A stretch of DNA of 44,720 nt from CAZXNF01 sp050741255 (GCA_050741255.1 JBOIEQ010000017.1:1-44720), one strand, 5' to 3'; positions 1-8,965 are shown, counted from the stretch's first letter. Numbers and translations are program-made. The notes: generated from the sequence alone by a model not told the origin.

Positions 1-57
1 GAGCAGCGCAGGGGCACCGCGCCAGCGGCGGTTCGTTGGGGCGGTTTCTCTTTGGTT

Positions 58-85
58 ACTTTCTCTTGTCCGCACAAGAGAAAGT
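58..85. repeat. Perfect 12-bp inverted repeat downstream of dctM
   Basis: ACTTTCTCTTGT at 58-69 and its exact complement at 74-85 are separated by CCGC. This makes a stable stem-loop flanked by TTGG and GACTAG. From memory, similar 'ggttactttct...agaaagtaac' hairpins are dispersed intergenic repeats in pseudomonads, xanthomonads and some betaproteobacteria; I could not check that here. It lies about 110 bp past the dctM stop and could also act as a transcript-end structure. The rest of 1-192 shows no credible gene. Confidence 0.5.
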
Positions 86-192
86 GACTAGCTGCCGGGC
101 TACCCCCGGCGAAGTTGAGCACTGTCGCAAGTCGCCCCATCACGTCAATTCGGCAAGTCCATAACAGGCTCTAGCGGGACTTACGGACCGCC

Positions 193-1632
193 CTAGCGGG
201 ACCTGTACAGCTTCTCGATGTCCGCCGCGTCGTTGCTTTCCTGCGCGGGTGCGCCCGGTTCGGCGGGCGTGGACGTTTCGGCCGGAGCGCCGCCGTCGGG
301 CTGCGGCCTGTCGAGGAAGTCGGTGACAAGGCCCGGCCAGGCGATGATGATCGCCACCAGGATCAGTTGCAGACCGACCCACGGCACCGCGCCCCAGTAG
401 ATGTCGGCACTCTTCACCTCCGGCGGCGCCACGCCGCGCAGGTAGAACAGCGCGAAACCGAAGGGCGGATGCATGAAGGACGTCTGCAGCACCGCGCCGA
501 TCACCACCCCGAACCAGATGAGATCGATGCCGAGCTTGTTCGCCACGGGCGCGAGCAGGGGAATGATGATGAAGGCAATCTCGAAGTAATCGAGGAAGAA
601 GGCCAGGAAGAACACGAACAGGCTAACCGCGATCAGGAAGCCCAGTTGTCCGCCGGGCAGACCCAGCAGCATGTTCTCGATCCAGAGGTCGCCGTCCACG
701 CCGCGAAAGACCAGGCCGAAGACCGTCGAGCCGATCAGGATGAAGATGACCATCGCGGTCAGGCGCAGCGTCGAATCGAGGCTCTGCCACAGCAGGTTGA
801 GCGAGAGGCGCTTGTGCATGGCCGCCAGCACCAGTGCGCCCACGGCACCCATCGCGCCGCCCTCGGTCGGCGTGGCGATTCCCATCAGGATGGTGCCGAG
901 GACGAGGAAGATGAGCACCAGCGACGGCAGCATGCCCTTGAGCACCCGCCGGACGAGGGGCCAGCCGCGCTGGGTGCGCGCCTCCGGGGGCAGTGCCGGC
1001 ATGTGCGCGGGCCTGAACACGGAAACGAGGAAGATGAAGCCGCAGAAGAGCAGGATCTGCACCAGGGACGGCCCGATCGCGCCGGCATACATGTCGCCGA
1101 CCGAGCGGCCGAGCTGGTCCGCCAGCACGATCAGCACGAGTGACGGGGGAATGAGCTGGGTGATGGTGCCCGAGGCCGCGATGACGCCGGTGGCGAGCCG
1201 CTGGTTGTAGCCGTAGCGCATCATGACCGGCAGCGAAATGAGGCCCATCGCGATGACGGAAGCGGCGACCGTGCCGGTGATGGCGCCCAGCAGGGCGCCG
1301 ACCAGGATCACCGCGTAGGCGAGGCCGCCGCGCACGGGCCCGAACAACTGGCCGGTGCCTTCCAGCAGGTCCTCGGCCAGTCCGCAGCGTTCGAGGATCG
1401 CGCCCATGAACGTGAAAAACGGGATCGACAGCAGCAGGTCGTTGGTCAGGATGCCGAACACGCGGCTGGGCAGCGCCTGCAGCAGCGCGGGGCCGAAGTA
1501 GCCCAGCTCGATGCCGATCAACCCGAAGCACAGACCCACCGCGCCCAGCGAGAAAGCGACCGGGTAGCCGAGCACCATGAACAGGATCAGGCCGCCGAAC
1601 ATCAGCGGCGCCATGAGGTCGTGGGGGATCAC
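193..1632 (-). CDS. dctM: TRAP transporter large permease (DctM family)
   Basis: This is the large membrane subunit of a tripartite ATP-independent periplasmic transporter, which imports organic acids with a sodium or proton gradient. The protein (about 479 aa) is almost entirely hydrophobic helices. It opens with a PLMFGGLILFMVLGYPVAF-like DctM start and ends in a polar, Pro/Ala/Glu-rich tail of about 45 residues. I chose the GTG at 1632 because it overlaps the dctQ stop (GTGA), which implies translational coupling. An in-frame ATG at 1614 is the alternative. No DctP binding protein is next to the pair, so the substrate cannot be read from context. A Bug or DctP protein elsewhere could serve it. 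Confidence 0.9.
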   Translation of the reverse strand: MIPHDLMAPLMFGGLILFMVLGYPVAFSLGAVGLCFGLIGIELGYFGPALLQALPSRVFGILTNDLLLSIPFFTFMGAILERCGLAEDLLEGTGQLFGPVRGGLAYAVILVGALLGAITGTVAASVIAMGLISLPVMMRYGYNQRLATGVIAASGTITQLIPPSLVLIVLADQLGRSVGDMYAGAIGPSLVQILLFCGFIFLVSVFRPAHMPALPPEARTQRGWPLVRRVLKGMLPSLVLIFLVLGTILMGIATPTEGGAMGAVGALVLAAMHKRLSLNLLWQSLDSTLRLTAMVIFILIGSTVFGLVFRGVDGDLWIENMLLGLPGGQLGFLIAVSLFVFFLAFFLDYFEIAFIIIPLLAPVANKLGIDLIWFGVVIGAVLQTSFMHPPFGFALFYLRGVAPPEVKSADIYWGAVPWVGLQLILVAIIIAWPGLVTDFLDRPQPDGGAPAETSTPAEPGAPAQESNDAADIEKLYRSR

Positions 1633-2168
1633 TGCAGCGGCTTGTCGTAGGCGGCGTCGAGCGGCGCGCGGCCGGCCAGCGCCGCGGCCCGCTTGATGAT
1701 CTCGGACACGCCCTGCAAGGACAGCAGCAGGAAGCCGAGGGGAATCATCAGCAGGGCGGGCCACTTGACCAGGCCGCCCGCGTTGCCGGAGGTTTCGCCG
1801 CTGGTGAAAGCGCTGACAAAGATCGGCCAGCCCAGCCAGCCGATGATCACGGTCATCGGCAGCAGGAAGAAGAGGCCCCCCAGCAGGTCCAGCCACAGGC
1901 GGGTGCGCTCGCCGTAGCGGCTGTACAGCACGTCCACGCGCACGTGTTCGTTCAGCTTGAGCGTATAGGCGGCGCCCAGCATGACCATGGCCCCGAACAA
2001 ATACCACTGGATTTCCAGCCAGGCGTTGGAACTGCGGGAAAGGCCGTAGCGGACGAGGGCGTTGCCGGCGCTGATCAGGACCGCGACCAGCATGAGCCAG
2101 GCCGCGGCCTGGCCGATGCGCGTGTTGAGCCTGTCGATCAGCGCGGAGAACTTGAGCAGGAGGTCCAT
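1629..2168 (-). CDS. dctQ: TRAP transporter small permease (DctQ family)
   Basis: This is the small membrane subunit of the TRAP transporter, pairing with the large permease that follows it. The 179-residue protein has four predicted membrane segments (roughly residues 15-40, 50-70, 90-115 and 130-155). An EIQWYLFGAMVMLGAAY stretch resembles the conserved DctQ core, and it is followed by a basic loop with HVRVDVLY. Length and layout match the family. It is the first gene of a two-gene minus-strand unit and overlaps the next start by four bases. The gene on its other side is divergent, so its promoter should lie within about 2169-2280; I saw no clear one. Confidence 0.88.
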   Translation of the reverse strand: MDLLLKFSALIDRLNTRIGQAAAWLMLVAVLISAGNALVRYGLSRSSNAWLEIQWYLFGAMVMLGAAYTLKLNEHVRVDVLYSRYGERTRLWLDLLGGLFFLLPMTVIIGWLGWPIFVSAFTSGETSGNAGGLVKWPALLMIPLGFLLLSLQGVSEIIKRAAALAGRAPLDAAYDKPLQ

Positions 2169-2292
2169 GGCATGGTCGGTCGCGCGCGCGTGACGATCGG
2201 GTGAACTGCAGACGGCAGTATGAAGGAAACGCCCGCGCCCGAATCAACATTCCTGCGCGCGGGAGCCCGCGAAGAGGGGGCGCTATACTCCA

Positions 2293-2444
2293 CGCGTCAT
2301 CGGGGAGTAGCCGACGCTCGCAAGTGTTCAATGGTGCGGGCGGGGACGCGTCAACATGCTTGGGGCGGTGGTGGGTACACCGAACCATGGCGCGTCCGGC
2401 CCGGAACGTTCGGATCGTTCGGGATGGGCGAGACCGCTGGCGCG
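2293..2444 (+). ncRNA. yybP-ykoY manganese riboswitch aptamer
   Basis: The aptamer hallmarks occur in order: GGGGAGTAGCC at 2302-2312, GTCAACATGCTTGG at 2350-2363 and GGGCGAGACC at 2426-2435. The closing P1 helix pairs 2293-2303 with 2434-2444 (11 positions, one wobble, one mismatch). A TATACT at 2284-2289 is a plausible -10 box. Downstream, GGGTTGGGCGG (2458-2468) can pair with CCGCCCGACCC (2496-2506), placing a long stem right before the GGAG Shine-Dalgarno at 2508-2511. That suggests translational or transcriptional switching. The next gene is a UPF0016/GDT1 manganese exporter, the classic partner of this riboswitch in proteobacteria. Confidence 0.9.
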
Positions 2445-2518
2445 GGGCTGCGCTCATGGGTTGGGCGGAGGCACCGTGCCTGCGCGTCGCCGTCACCGCC
2501 CGACCCTGGAGTCTCCTG

Positions 2519-3085
2519 ATGGAAGCCCTCTTCATCTCCACGCTGGTCGTCGTGCTCGCCGAGATCGGCGACAAGACGCAGTTGCTGTCGCTGTTCCTGG
2601 CCGCGCGTTACCGCCGGCCCGGCGTGATCATCCTCGGCATCTTCGTCGCCACGCTCGTCAACCATGCGCTGGCCGGCCTGGCGGGCGCCTGGGTGCGCAG
2701 CGCCCTCGGGCCCGAGATGCTGCGCTGGATACTCGGCGGCTCGCTCCTCGTTATCGCGGCGTGGACGCTGAAGCCGGACCGCCTCGACGAAGACCCGCGC
2801 CCCGCCGGCCGCTACGGCGTGTTCGTCATCACCGTGATCGCCTTCTTCCTCGCCGAGATGGGCGACAAGACGCAGGTCGCCACGGTCGTACTCGCGGCGC
2901 AGTACACGCCGCTGCTCGCCGTGGTGGTCGGCACCACGCTGGGGATGATGCTGGCCAACGCGCCGGTGGTACTGCTGGGCAGCCGGTTTTCCAGCCGCAT
3001 CCCGTTCCGGGCGGTCCGCTACGCAGCGGCAGCGTTGTTCGCCGTACTCGGCGTAGCGACGCTGATGGGGGTGGGTGCCGGCTGA
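2519..3085 (+). CDS. UPF0016/GDT1-TMEM165 family manganese exporter
   Basis: This is a predicted inner-membrane cation exporter that removes excess Mn(II). The 188-residue protein is two homologous halves of three helices. Each half carries the family signature E-x-G-D-K-T (LAEIGDKTQLL near residue 17 and LAEMGDKTQVA near residue 115), whose acidic residues form the ion path in this family. The ATG at 2519 has GGAG seven bases upstream; longer in-frame starts would run through the riboswitch and are rejected. Expression is probably switched on by Mn(II) through the leader. The gene ends just before a hairpin shared with convergent rpmE. Confidence 0.9.
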   Translation: MEALFISTLVVVLAEIGDKTQLLSLFLAARYRRPGVIILGIFVATLVNHALAGLAGAWVRSALGPEMLRWILGGSLLVIAAWTLKPDRLDEDPRPAGRYGVFVITVIAFFLAEMGDKTQVATVVLAAQYTPLLAVVVGTTLGMMLANAPVVLLGSRFSSRIPFRAVRYAAAALFAVLGVATLMGVGAG

Positions 3086-3097
3086 CGAACGCCCACG

Positions 3098-3121
3098 AAA
3101 AAGGGCAGCCGCGGCTGCCCT
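3098..3121 (-). terminator. Intrinsic terminator of rpmE
   Basis: A perfect 20-base palindrome at 3102-3121 (arms AGGGCAGCCG and CGGCTGCCCT) is followed on the minus strand by a run of five T (complement of 3098-3102). It sits 25 bases past the rpmE stop. The palindrome could also stop plus-strand transcripts of the manganese exporter, but only the minus side has the T-run. Confidence 0.8.
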
Positions 3122-3146
3122 GGTTCGCGTGACCGGAGGCGCCGGG

Positions 3147-3395
3147 TCAGGCGCTCTTAGCGGGCGCCTTGTCGGCGGCTTTCTTGGCCGGGGCCTTGGC
3201 GGCGTAACGCTGCCTGAATTTCTCGACGCGGCCGGCCGTGTCCACGACCTTCTGCTTGCCGGTGTAGAACGGGTGGCAGTCGGCGCACACCTCGATCGCC
3301 AGGTTGCGGCCGAGGGTGGAGCGCGTCTTGAAGCTGTTACCGCAGCTGCAAGTCACTGTTATTTCTTGATATTCGGGATGGATGCTGGCTTTCAT
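3147..3395 (-). CDS. rpmE: 50S ribosomal protein L31
   Basis: L31 is part of the large ribosomal subunit and bridges the central protuberance to the small subunit. The 82-residue protein has the zinc-ribbon cysteines C16, C18, C37 and C40, so it is the zinc-containing form rather than the C-minus paralogue used in zinc starvation. It has the family's conserved HPFYTGK and the GRVEKFRQRY end, with an Ala/Lys-rich tail. AGGAAA precedes the ATG. From memory it usually lies beside rho in betaproteobacteria; here about 4.1 kb of other genes separate the two. Confidence 0.96.
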   Translation of the reverse strand: MKASIHPEYQEITVTCSCGNSFKTRSTLGRNLAIEVCADCHPFYTGKQKVVDTAGRVEKFRQRYAAKAPAKKAADKAPAKSA

Positions 3396-3453
3396 GGCGC
3401 TTTCCTGCGAACCGCCTGCAAAGGCGAAAGGCGCGGATTATCCTCGATCGGGT

Positions 3454-3915
3454 CTAGAAGTTCAAGCGCCGCTGCCCGCGCTTCCAGTTCTCCATGAGGT
3501 CGCAGCAACTGAGGATGTCCCGTTCCCCTTGTTCTGCCGGGACCTGGCGCAGCTGAACGACGCTGCCGTTGGCCTGGAGGTGGATGAAATAGACGACGTT
3601 GGCTTCGGCCTGGAGCGTCACGCTGGCGTTGGTTCCCCCCTGAATGCTGATCCTGCGCGTGCCCGGGAATTCCACCAGCTTGAAAAACGTGGTGGGCAGG
3701 ATCTGGCCGAAGACCCGCTCGTCGATCAGGCCGGTGAACTGGTTCAGCGGCGCGAAACGGTCGTCGCGATAGACGAAGATGACGGCGGCGTCCTTGCGCG
3801 ACTCGAAGCGCTGCGCCATTTCGTTGGCCTCCTGCGATGCTTCCGGCGTGGAGGCGCAGCCGGCGAGCAGGGCGCAGGCGAGGGCAAGGGCGCGGGTGAG
3901 CGGGACGGCAGTCAT
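3454..3915 (-). CDS. DUF2846-like lipoprotein C
   Basis: This is a small predicted lipoprotein of 153 residues. The signal peptide ends in the lipobox LAGC (Cys about residue 20), so it should be lipidated and membrane-anchored. The mature part has the AAVIFVYRDDR / TFFKLVEFPGTRRISI / NVVYFIHLQ pattern of a small all-beta domain like the DUF2846 family. It is related to, but clearly diverged from, lipoproteins A and B at 6366-7344. It starts 16 bases after the 2OG oxygenase stop and is the last gene of the six-gene minus-strand cassette. Its function is unknown; the family name is assigned from pattern only. Confidence 0.7.
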   Translation of the reverse strand: MTAVPLTRALALACALLAGCASTPEASQEANEMAQRFESRKDAAVIFVYRDDRFAPLNQFTGLIDERVFGQILPTTFFKLVEFPGTRRISIQGGTNASVTLQAEANVVYFIHLQANGSVVQLRQVPAEQGERDILSCCDLMENWKRGQRRLNF

Positions 3916-3931
3916 CTGTGCGGATCCGGTT

Positions 3932-4720
3932 TCAGAAGGTAAACGAAGCTTTGGCTGCGCCGGGTATGACGGAGGGAGCGGGAGCCGGAGGCGGTTGCTT
4001 CACGATGTGGAGATCGTAGAGCAGCAGCGTGCGATGGAAATCGGGTTCCGTGACCGGTTCGACGCCGTGGAAGGACACCGGCGTCTTGAGGAAGGCGAAC
4101 ATCGCGTTCGGCACGTACGGCATGGTGGTCATGCGCCGAAAGCCGTCGAAGGGGTAATGCGGGCCGCCTTCGCAGCGGAAATTTTCGTCCTTGGGGACAT
4201 AGACGGAGGTGCCCAGCTCCGGACGGGTGTCGTCTTCCGGGAGATAGAACAGCACCGACAGCACCTTGCGCGGCGCGTCGGTGTGCGGCCCCAGCGAGTA
4301 ATTGGTGTGGTCGTAGACGAGCAGCGCTTCGTCGCGGAACTGCACGTTCGGTTCCTTCTCGAAACGGCTGCGCAGGAAGGGTTCGAAGCGGGAGATCAGC
4401 AGATGCCCGAACGTGCCGCGGAACAGCGTCTCGCACATGCTCAGCCAGAATTCCTTGAGCGGGGAGGCAAGCTTGCCGACGGCATCGGGGAGCATCGGCA
4501 GGATCCAGCGATCCTTGTAGTGGTCCGTCACGCCGCGCAGTTCGTGGATGGGACGCAGGTGCTCGCCGGAGGGCAGATGGGCGCGGATCTGCCGGTAATA
4601 CTCCCGCGGGAAGACGTCGTGCACCAGCAGGTGCGGGTACGGGTAGGCCCGGACCGGCGCGTTGCCGATCCGGTAGAGCAGGTGCAGCTCGGCTGCCCGT
4701 GCATCAGCGTCTGAAGACAT
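3932..4720 (-). CDS. Fe(II)/2-oxoglutarate-dependent oxygenase
   Basis: This is a predicted soluble dioxygenase of 262 residues that would hydroxylate a substrate using O2 and 2-oxoglutarate. The metal triad is visible as H146-T-D148 (LGPHTDAP) and H218 (SFHGVEP), with R230 (HRTLLLYD) placed to hold 2-oxoglutarate. The ATG at 4720 lies 17 bases inside the end of the FkbM gene, so the two are probably translationally coupled. A longer in-frame start at 4789 would run deep into that gene and lacks support. Sitting directly after two FkbM methyltransferases, it may act on the same glycan, lipid or peptide substrate; that is inference. Confidence 0.78.
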   Translation of the reverse strand: MSSDADARAAELHLLYRIGNAPVRAYPYPHLLVHDVFPREYYRQIRAHLPSGEHLRPIHELRGVTDHYKDRWILPMLPDAVGKLASPLKEFWLSMCETLFRGTFGHLLISRFEPFLRSRFEKEPNVQFRDEALLVYDHTNYSLGPHTDAPRKVLSVLFYLPEDDTRPELGTSVYVPKDENFRCEGGPHYPFDGFRRMTTMPYVPNAMFAFLKTPVSFHGVEPVTEPDFHRTLLLYDLHIVKQPPPAPAPSVIPGAAKASFTF

Positions 4721-5474
4721 ATTCCGCGCATCCTTTAAAGGGGCCGCTTTTACGCTCGGCACGCGCCACCTGCCCGCGGTCCCAGCCAAAGCCTTGCGTT
4801 TCGAGAAACTTTACCATCTGGCGATGATCTTCGAGGTTCTGATTGACCTCGATCAGGAACGAGCGCAGCCGCGGGTCGGCAATCACGGCGCGCGCGCCAT
4901 CGATGACTTTCGGCTCGAAACCATCGACATCGATCTTGATGTGCTGGGGTTGCGGCAGCGTGCCCTGAGCGACAAGGTCGTCCAGGCGCGCCGTGATGCA
5001 GCCTTGCGTGTACACCGCGGCTTTCGGCTGATGGTTGAAGTCGACCTCTTCGCCAACGGAATGGCAGGAACCGCCCGGCTGGAATTGCGCCAGGTGGAGC
5101 TCGCTCCAGCCCGAAACGTCGATCACGCCCGCGCAATAGGCGGTGATCTGCTCCTGCAGGCGGTTGAGATGGATGTTGCGGTTCAGCAGCGCGAAGTTCT
5201 GGGCCTCGGGCTCGAAGGCGAACACGCGCGCACCCCGCGTTTTGGCGGCCCACAGCGAATAGGTGCCGACATTGGCGCCGACGTCGACGAGCACGTCACC
5301 GCGTGAAAACGACGCGATCCAGTCCAGCGTGCAGGGCTCCTTGGTGAAGAACACCTCCATGCGCTGCCGGGTGATCGCGGTGGGCGTGGCGAACACGATG
5401 GAACCGCCCTCGCAGGGCAGTTCGCAACGGGGGTTGAGCTGCTCGTAGGCCTCGAGCGTCAGCGGGGTGGACAT
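4704..5474 (-). CDS. FkbM family methyltransferase (copy 2)
   Basis: This is a predicted SAM-dependent O-methyltransferase of 256 residues. The SAM-binding motif DVGANVGTYSLW is at about residues 64-75, followed by the acidic motif FAFEPE and the FkbM signature IKIDVDGFEPKVIDGA near residue 180. FkbM enzymes methylate hydroxyls of sugars, polyketides or glycans; the substrate here is unknown. It is 64% identical to the adjacent copy (164 of 256 positions, no gaps, counted by hand), so the pair is a tandem duplication that has since diverged. It overlaps the downstream oxygenase by 17 bases. Confidence 0.88.
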   Translation of the reverse strand: MSTPLTLEAYEQLNPRCELPCEGGSIVFATPTAITRQRMEVFFTKEPCTLDWIASFSRGDVLVDVGANVGTYSLWAAKTRGARVFAFEPEAQNFALLNRNIHLNRLQEQITAYCAGVIDVSGWSELHLAQFQPGGSCHSVGEEVDFNHQPKAAVYTQGCITARLDDLVAQGTLPQPQHIKIDVDGFEPKVIDGARAVIADPRLRSFLIEVNQNLEDHRQMVKFLETQGFGWDRGQVARAERKSGPFKGCAEYVFRR

Positions 5475-5525
5475 GAGCGCGCCAGCGAATGCGGGGAGGA
5501 ACGGCGGCGGGGGGCGGACGGCGGA

Positions 5526-6296
5526 TCAGCGTCTGAACACATACTCGGCACAGCCCTTGAATTTCCCGGCCTTGCGCTCCGCGCGGCCCACCTGCGCCGG
5601 ATCCCAGCTGAAGCCGTACGCGGCGATCGTGCGGATCATCTCGTGATGGTCGGCCAGGTTGTGGTTGATTTCGATCAGCATCGAGCGCAATTTCGGATCA
5701 GCGAGAACCGCGGCGGCGCCGGCGATCACCTTGGGCTCGAAGCCGTCGATATCGATCTTGAGGTGGTGCGGTTGCGGAACGGTACCCCGGGCCACCAGGT
5801 CGTCGAGCCGGGCCGCGATGCAGCCCTGCGTGTAGGCGGGCACCGCGGCGTCGTGCTTGAAATCGACCTTCTCGCCGAGCGAGTGACCGGATTCGCCGAT
5901 GCCGTACTTGGAGAGATGCAGTTCGCTCCAGGCATTGACGTCGGAAATCGCGGCGCAGTAGGCCTTGATGCGGCCGCTCAGCTGGTTGAAGAAAATGTTG
6001 CGGTTGAGCAGGGCGTAATTCTGGCCCTCCGGCTCAAAGGCGAACACCTGCGCGTCGCGGGTCCTGGCCGCCCACAGCGAATACAGCCCCATGTTGGCGC
6101 CGACATCGATGAGCAGGTCGCCCGGCGCGAACGACGCAATCCAGGCGATGGTGTCCGGTTCCTTTTTGTGCAGCGAGTCCACTCGCCAGCGCGTGAACAC
6201 GTTGGGCGTGAGGTAGGTGACGCTGCCGCCGTCGCAGGGCACCTCGCAGCGCGGATTGAGGCGCTCGTATTCCTCCAGCGTGAGATTGCCGTCCAT
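5526..6296 (-). CDS. FkbM family methyltransferase (copy 1)
   Basis: This is a predicted SAM-dependent methyltransferase of 256 residues, the same length as its neighbour. It has DVGANMGLYSLWAA as SAM motif I, FAFEPEGQNYALLNRN and IKIDGFEPKV-type signatures (here LKIDIDGFEPKV). The ends GCAEYVFRR are identical in both copies. The ATG at 6296 aligns exactly with the paralogue's start; a TTG at 6326 would add ten residues without a better ribosome site. The most divergent stretches between copies are residues 30-48 and 221-230, which are candidate substrate-specificity regions. The gene lies 51 bases upstream of copy 2 in the same cassette. Confidence 0.87.
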   Translation of the reverse strand: MDGNLTLEEYERLNPRCEVPCDGGSVTYLTPNVFTRWRVDSLHKKEPDTIAWIASFAPGDLLIDVGANMGLYSLWAARTRDAQVFAFEPEGQNYALLNRNIFFNQLSGRIKAYCAAISDVNAWSELHLSKYGIGESGHSLGEKVDFKHDAAVPAYTQGCIAARLDDLVARGTVPQPHHLKIDIDGFEPKVIAGAAAVLADPKLRSMLIEINHNLADHHEMIRTIAAYGFSWDPAQVGRAERKAGKFKGCAEYVFRR

Positions 6297-6332
6297 GTGG
6301 GAAGCGTATAGGTCGTGCGTCGGCAACAGAAG

Positions 6333-6354
6333 GCCGGGCCGCTTGCCGCCCGGC
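6333..6354 (-). terminator. GC-rich hairpin after lipoprotein B
   Basis: Arms GCCGGGC (6333-6339) and GCCCGGC (6348-6354) with an 8-base loop lie 11 bases past the stop of lipoprotein B on the minus strand. They are followed by CTTCTGTTG rather than a clean T-run. It may be a partial terminator or an RNA-stability element between lipoprotein and methyltransferase genes. Confidence 0.4.
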
Positions 6355-6365
6355 GCAGGAGCGGT

Positions 6366-6803
6366 TCAATAATTCGTGAGCTGGTACTGCGACACCCGGC
6401 TGCGGCCCTCGGCCGCGCCGACCGTTCCGAAAAACGACGTCACCAGGCCGAAACTCACCTGGACGGTCTGCTGGATGAAATAAAGTTCGCCCGCCGCGAC
6501 CGTGAACTGCATCGAGCCGGCGTCGCCGAACATGCCGGCGAGGCGGTGCGGGCCCGGATCCACCACCAGGTGGAAGAAGGTGCCGCCGTAGCTCGCGCCG
6601 ATCTGCTTGCCGTCGAGCGCGATCGGCGACTGGGTGCCGCCGAAATTCACCAGGTCGCGGAACACGTACACCACCGCCTTGCCCGGCACGGTCTCGAAGC
6701 GCTTGGCGGCGAGCTCCTGCGGGCTGGGCGGAATGGGTGTGACGCATGCCCCCAGCGACAGCAGAACGCAGAGGGCGGCGAATCTTTTAATGAACGACGG
6801 CAT
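6366..6803 (-). CDS. DUF2846-like lipoprotein B
   Basis: This is a predicted 145-residue lipoprotein: signal peptide MPSFIKRFAALCVLLSLGAC with the modified Cys at residue 20, followed by VTPIPPSP. The mature domain has AKRFETVPGKAVVYVFRD, PIALDG, GTFFHLVVDPGPHRL and ELYFIQQTVQ, shared closely with lipoprotein A. I chose the ATG at 6803 because it has AGGAAA upstream and puts the signal peptide at the N-terminus. DUF2846 proteins resemble small beta-sandwich domains of unknown role. The pair A/B is a tandem duplication at the head of the cassette, just before the duplicated FkbM genes. Confidence 0.78.
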   Translation of the reverse strand: MPSFIKRFAALCVLLSLGACVTPIPPSPQELAAKRFETVPGKAVVYVFRDLVNFGGTQSPIALDGKQIGASYGGTFFHLVVDPGPHRLAGMFGDAGSMQFTVAAGELYFIQQTVQVSFGLVTSFFGTVGAAEGRSRVSQYQLTNY

Positions 6804-6888
6804 GGATGACGTTTCCTGGTCGCTGATGGTGGTGAAAATGGTCCGGCGCCCGGTCATGGATGCCCGCGTACCCGGGCTGCCCGCCGGT

Positions 6889-7344
6889 TCAGAAGAACCC
6901 GGTCAGTTCGTATTGCGCCACGCGGGCCCGCCCGGTCGCGGCATCCGCGGTGTTGAATGTCGATCCGCTGAGAGCCACGTAGCGCGTGGCCTGCACGGTC
7001 TGCTGGAGGAAATAGAGCTGGTCCGCAGCGACGGTGAACTCGATGGCGCCATTGTCGACGTACATGCCCTCGATGCGGTGCCGTCCGGGTTCCAGGACGA
7101 ACCGGAAGAAGGTGCCGCCGAAGCTGCTGCCGACCTGGACGCCGTCGAGTGCGATCGGTGCGGCCACGACGCCGTAATTCACCTTGTCGCGGAACAGGTA
7201 CACCACGGCTTTGCCGGGAACGGTCTCGAAGCGTTTGGCCTCGATCTCCGCGGCGCTGGGCGGGAGCGGGGTGACGCAGCCGGCGATGAACGACAGCGGC
7301 AGGAGCAGGCACAGTATCGCGATAAACCGGAAACGTCGTTGCAT
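6889..7344 (-). CDS. DUF2846-like lipoprotein A
   Basis: This is a predicted 151-residue lipoprotein. The N-terminus MQRRFRFIAILCLLLPLSFIAGC is a lipoprotein signal peptide with Cys at residue 23. The mature domain repeats the pattern of lipoprotein B (AKRFETVPGKAVVYLFRD, PIALDGVQVG, GTFFRFVLEPGRHRI, QLYFLQQTVQ). The start at 7344 has a strong GGAGGT Shine-Dalgarno. It is the first gene of the cassette, 155 bases after rho, with a possible promoter between (see 7413-7441). Its function is unknown; a periplasm-facing anchored domain is what the sequence shows. Confidence 0.8.
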   Translation of the reverse strand: MQRRFRFIAILCLLLPLSFIAGCVTPLPPSAAEIEAKRFETVPGKAVVYLFRDKVNYGVVAAPIALDGVQVGSSFGGTFFRFVLEPGRHRIEGMYVDNGAIEFTVAADQLYFLQQTVQATRYVALSGSTFNTADAATGRARVAQYELTGFF

Positions 7345-7412
7345 GATGGACCTCCGATCTTCCACGTTAAGCCCGTCAACAGGCGGGGACACGGTTGTTC
7401 GTATGCGCCCCC

Positions 7413-7441
7413 ATCCTTGCACCACGACAGGGGGGTGTCAA
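7413..7441 (-). promoter_or_regulatory. Candidate promoter of the lipoprotein/FkbM cassette
   Basis: On the minus strand a perfect TTGACA (complement of 7436-7441) is followed 17 bases later by AAGGAT (complement of 7413-7418), which matches only 3 of 6 consensus -10 bases. It lies about 70 bases upstream of the lipoprotein A start. It would let the cassette be transcribed apart from trxA-rho. Confidence 0.35.
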
Positions 7442-7499
7442 CGCGACGCGCGATCGGGAGCCGGCGGGTCAGACCGCCGTATTCACCAGCGGGGAAAGC

Positions 7500-8945
<1,446 letters not shown>

Positions 8946-8965
8946 GGGGAACCTTCCGGGAGTGA

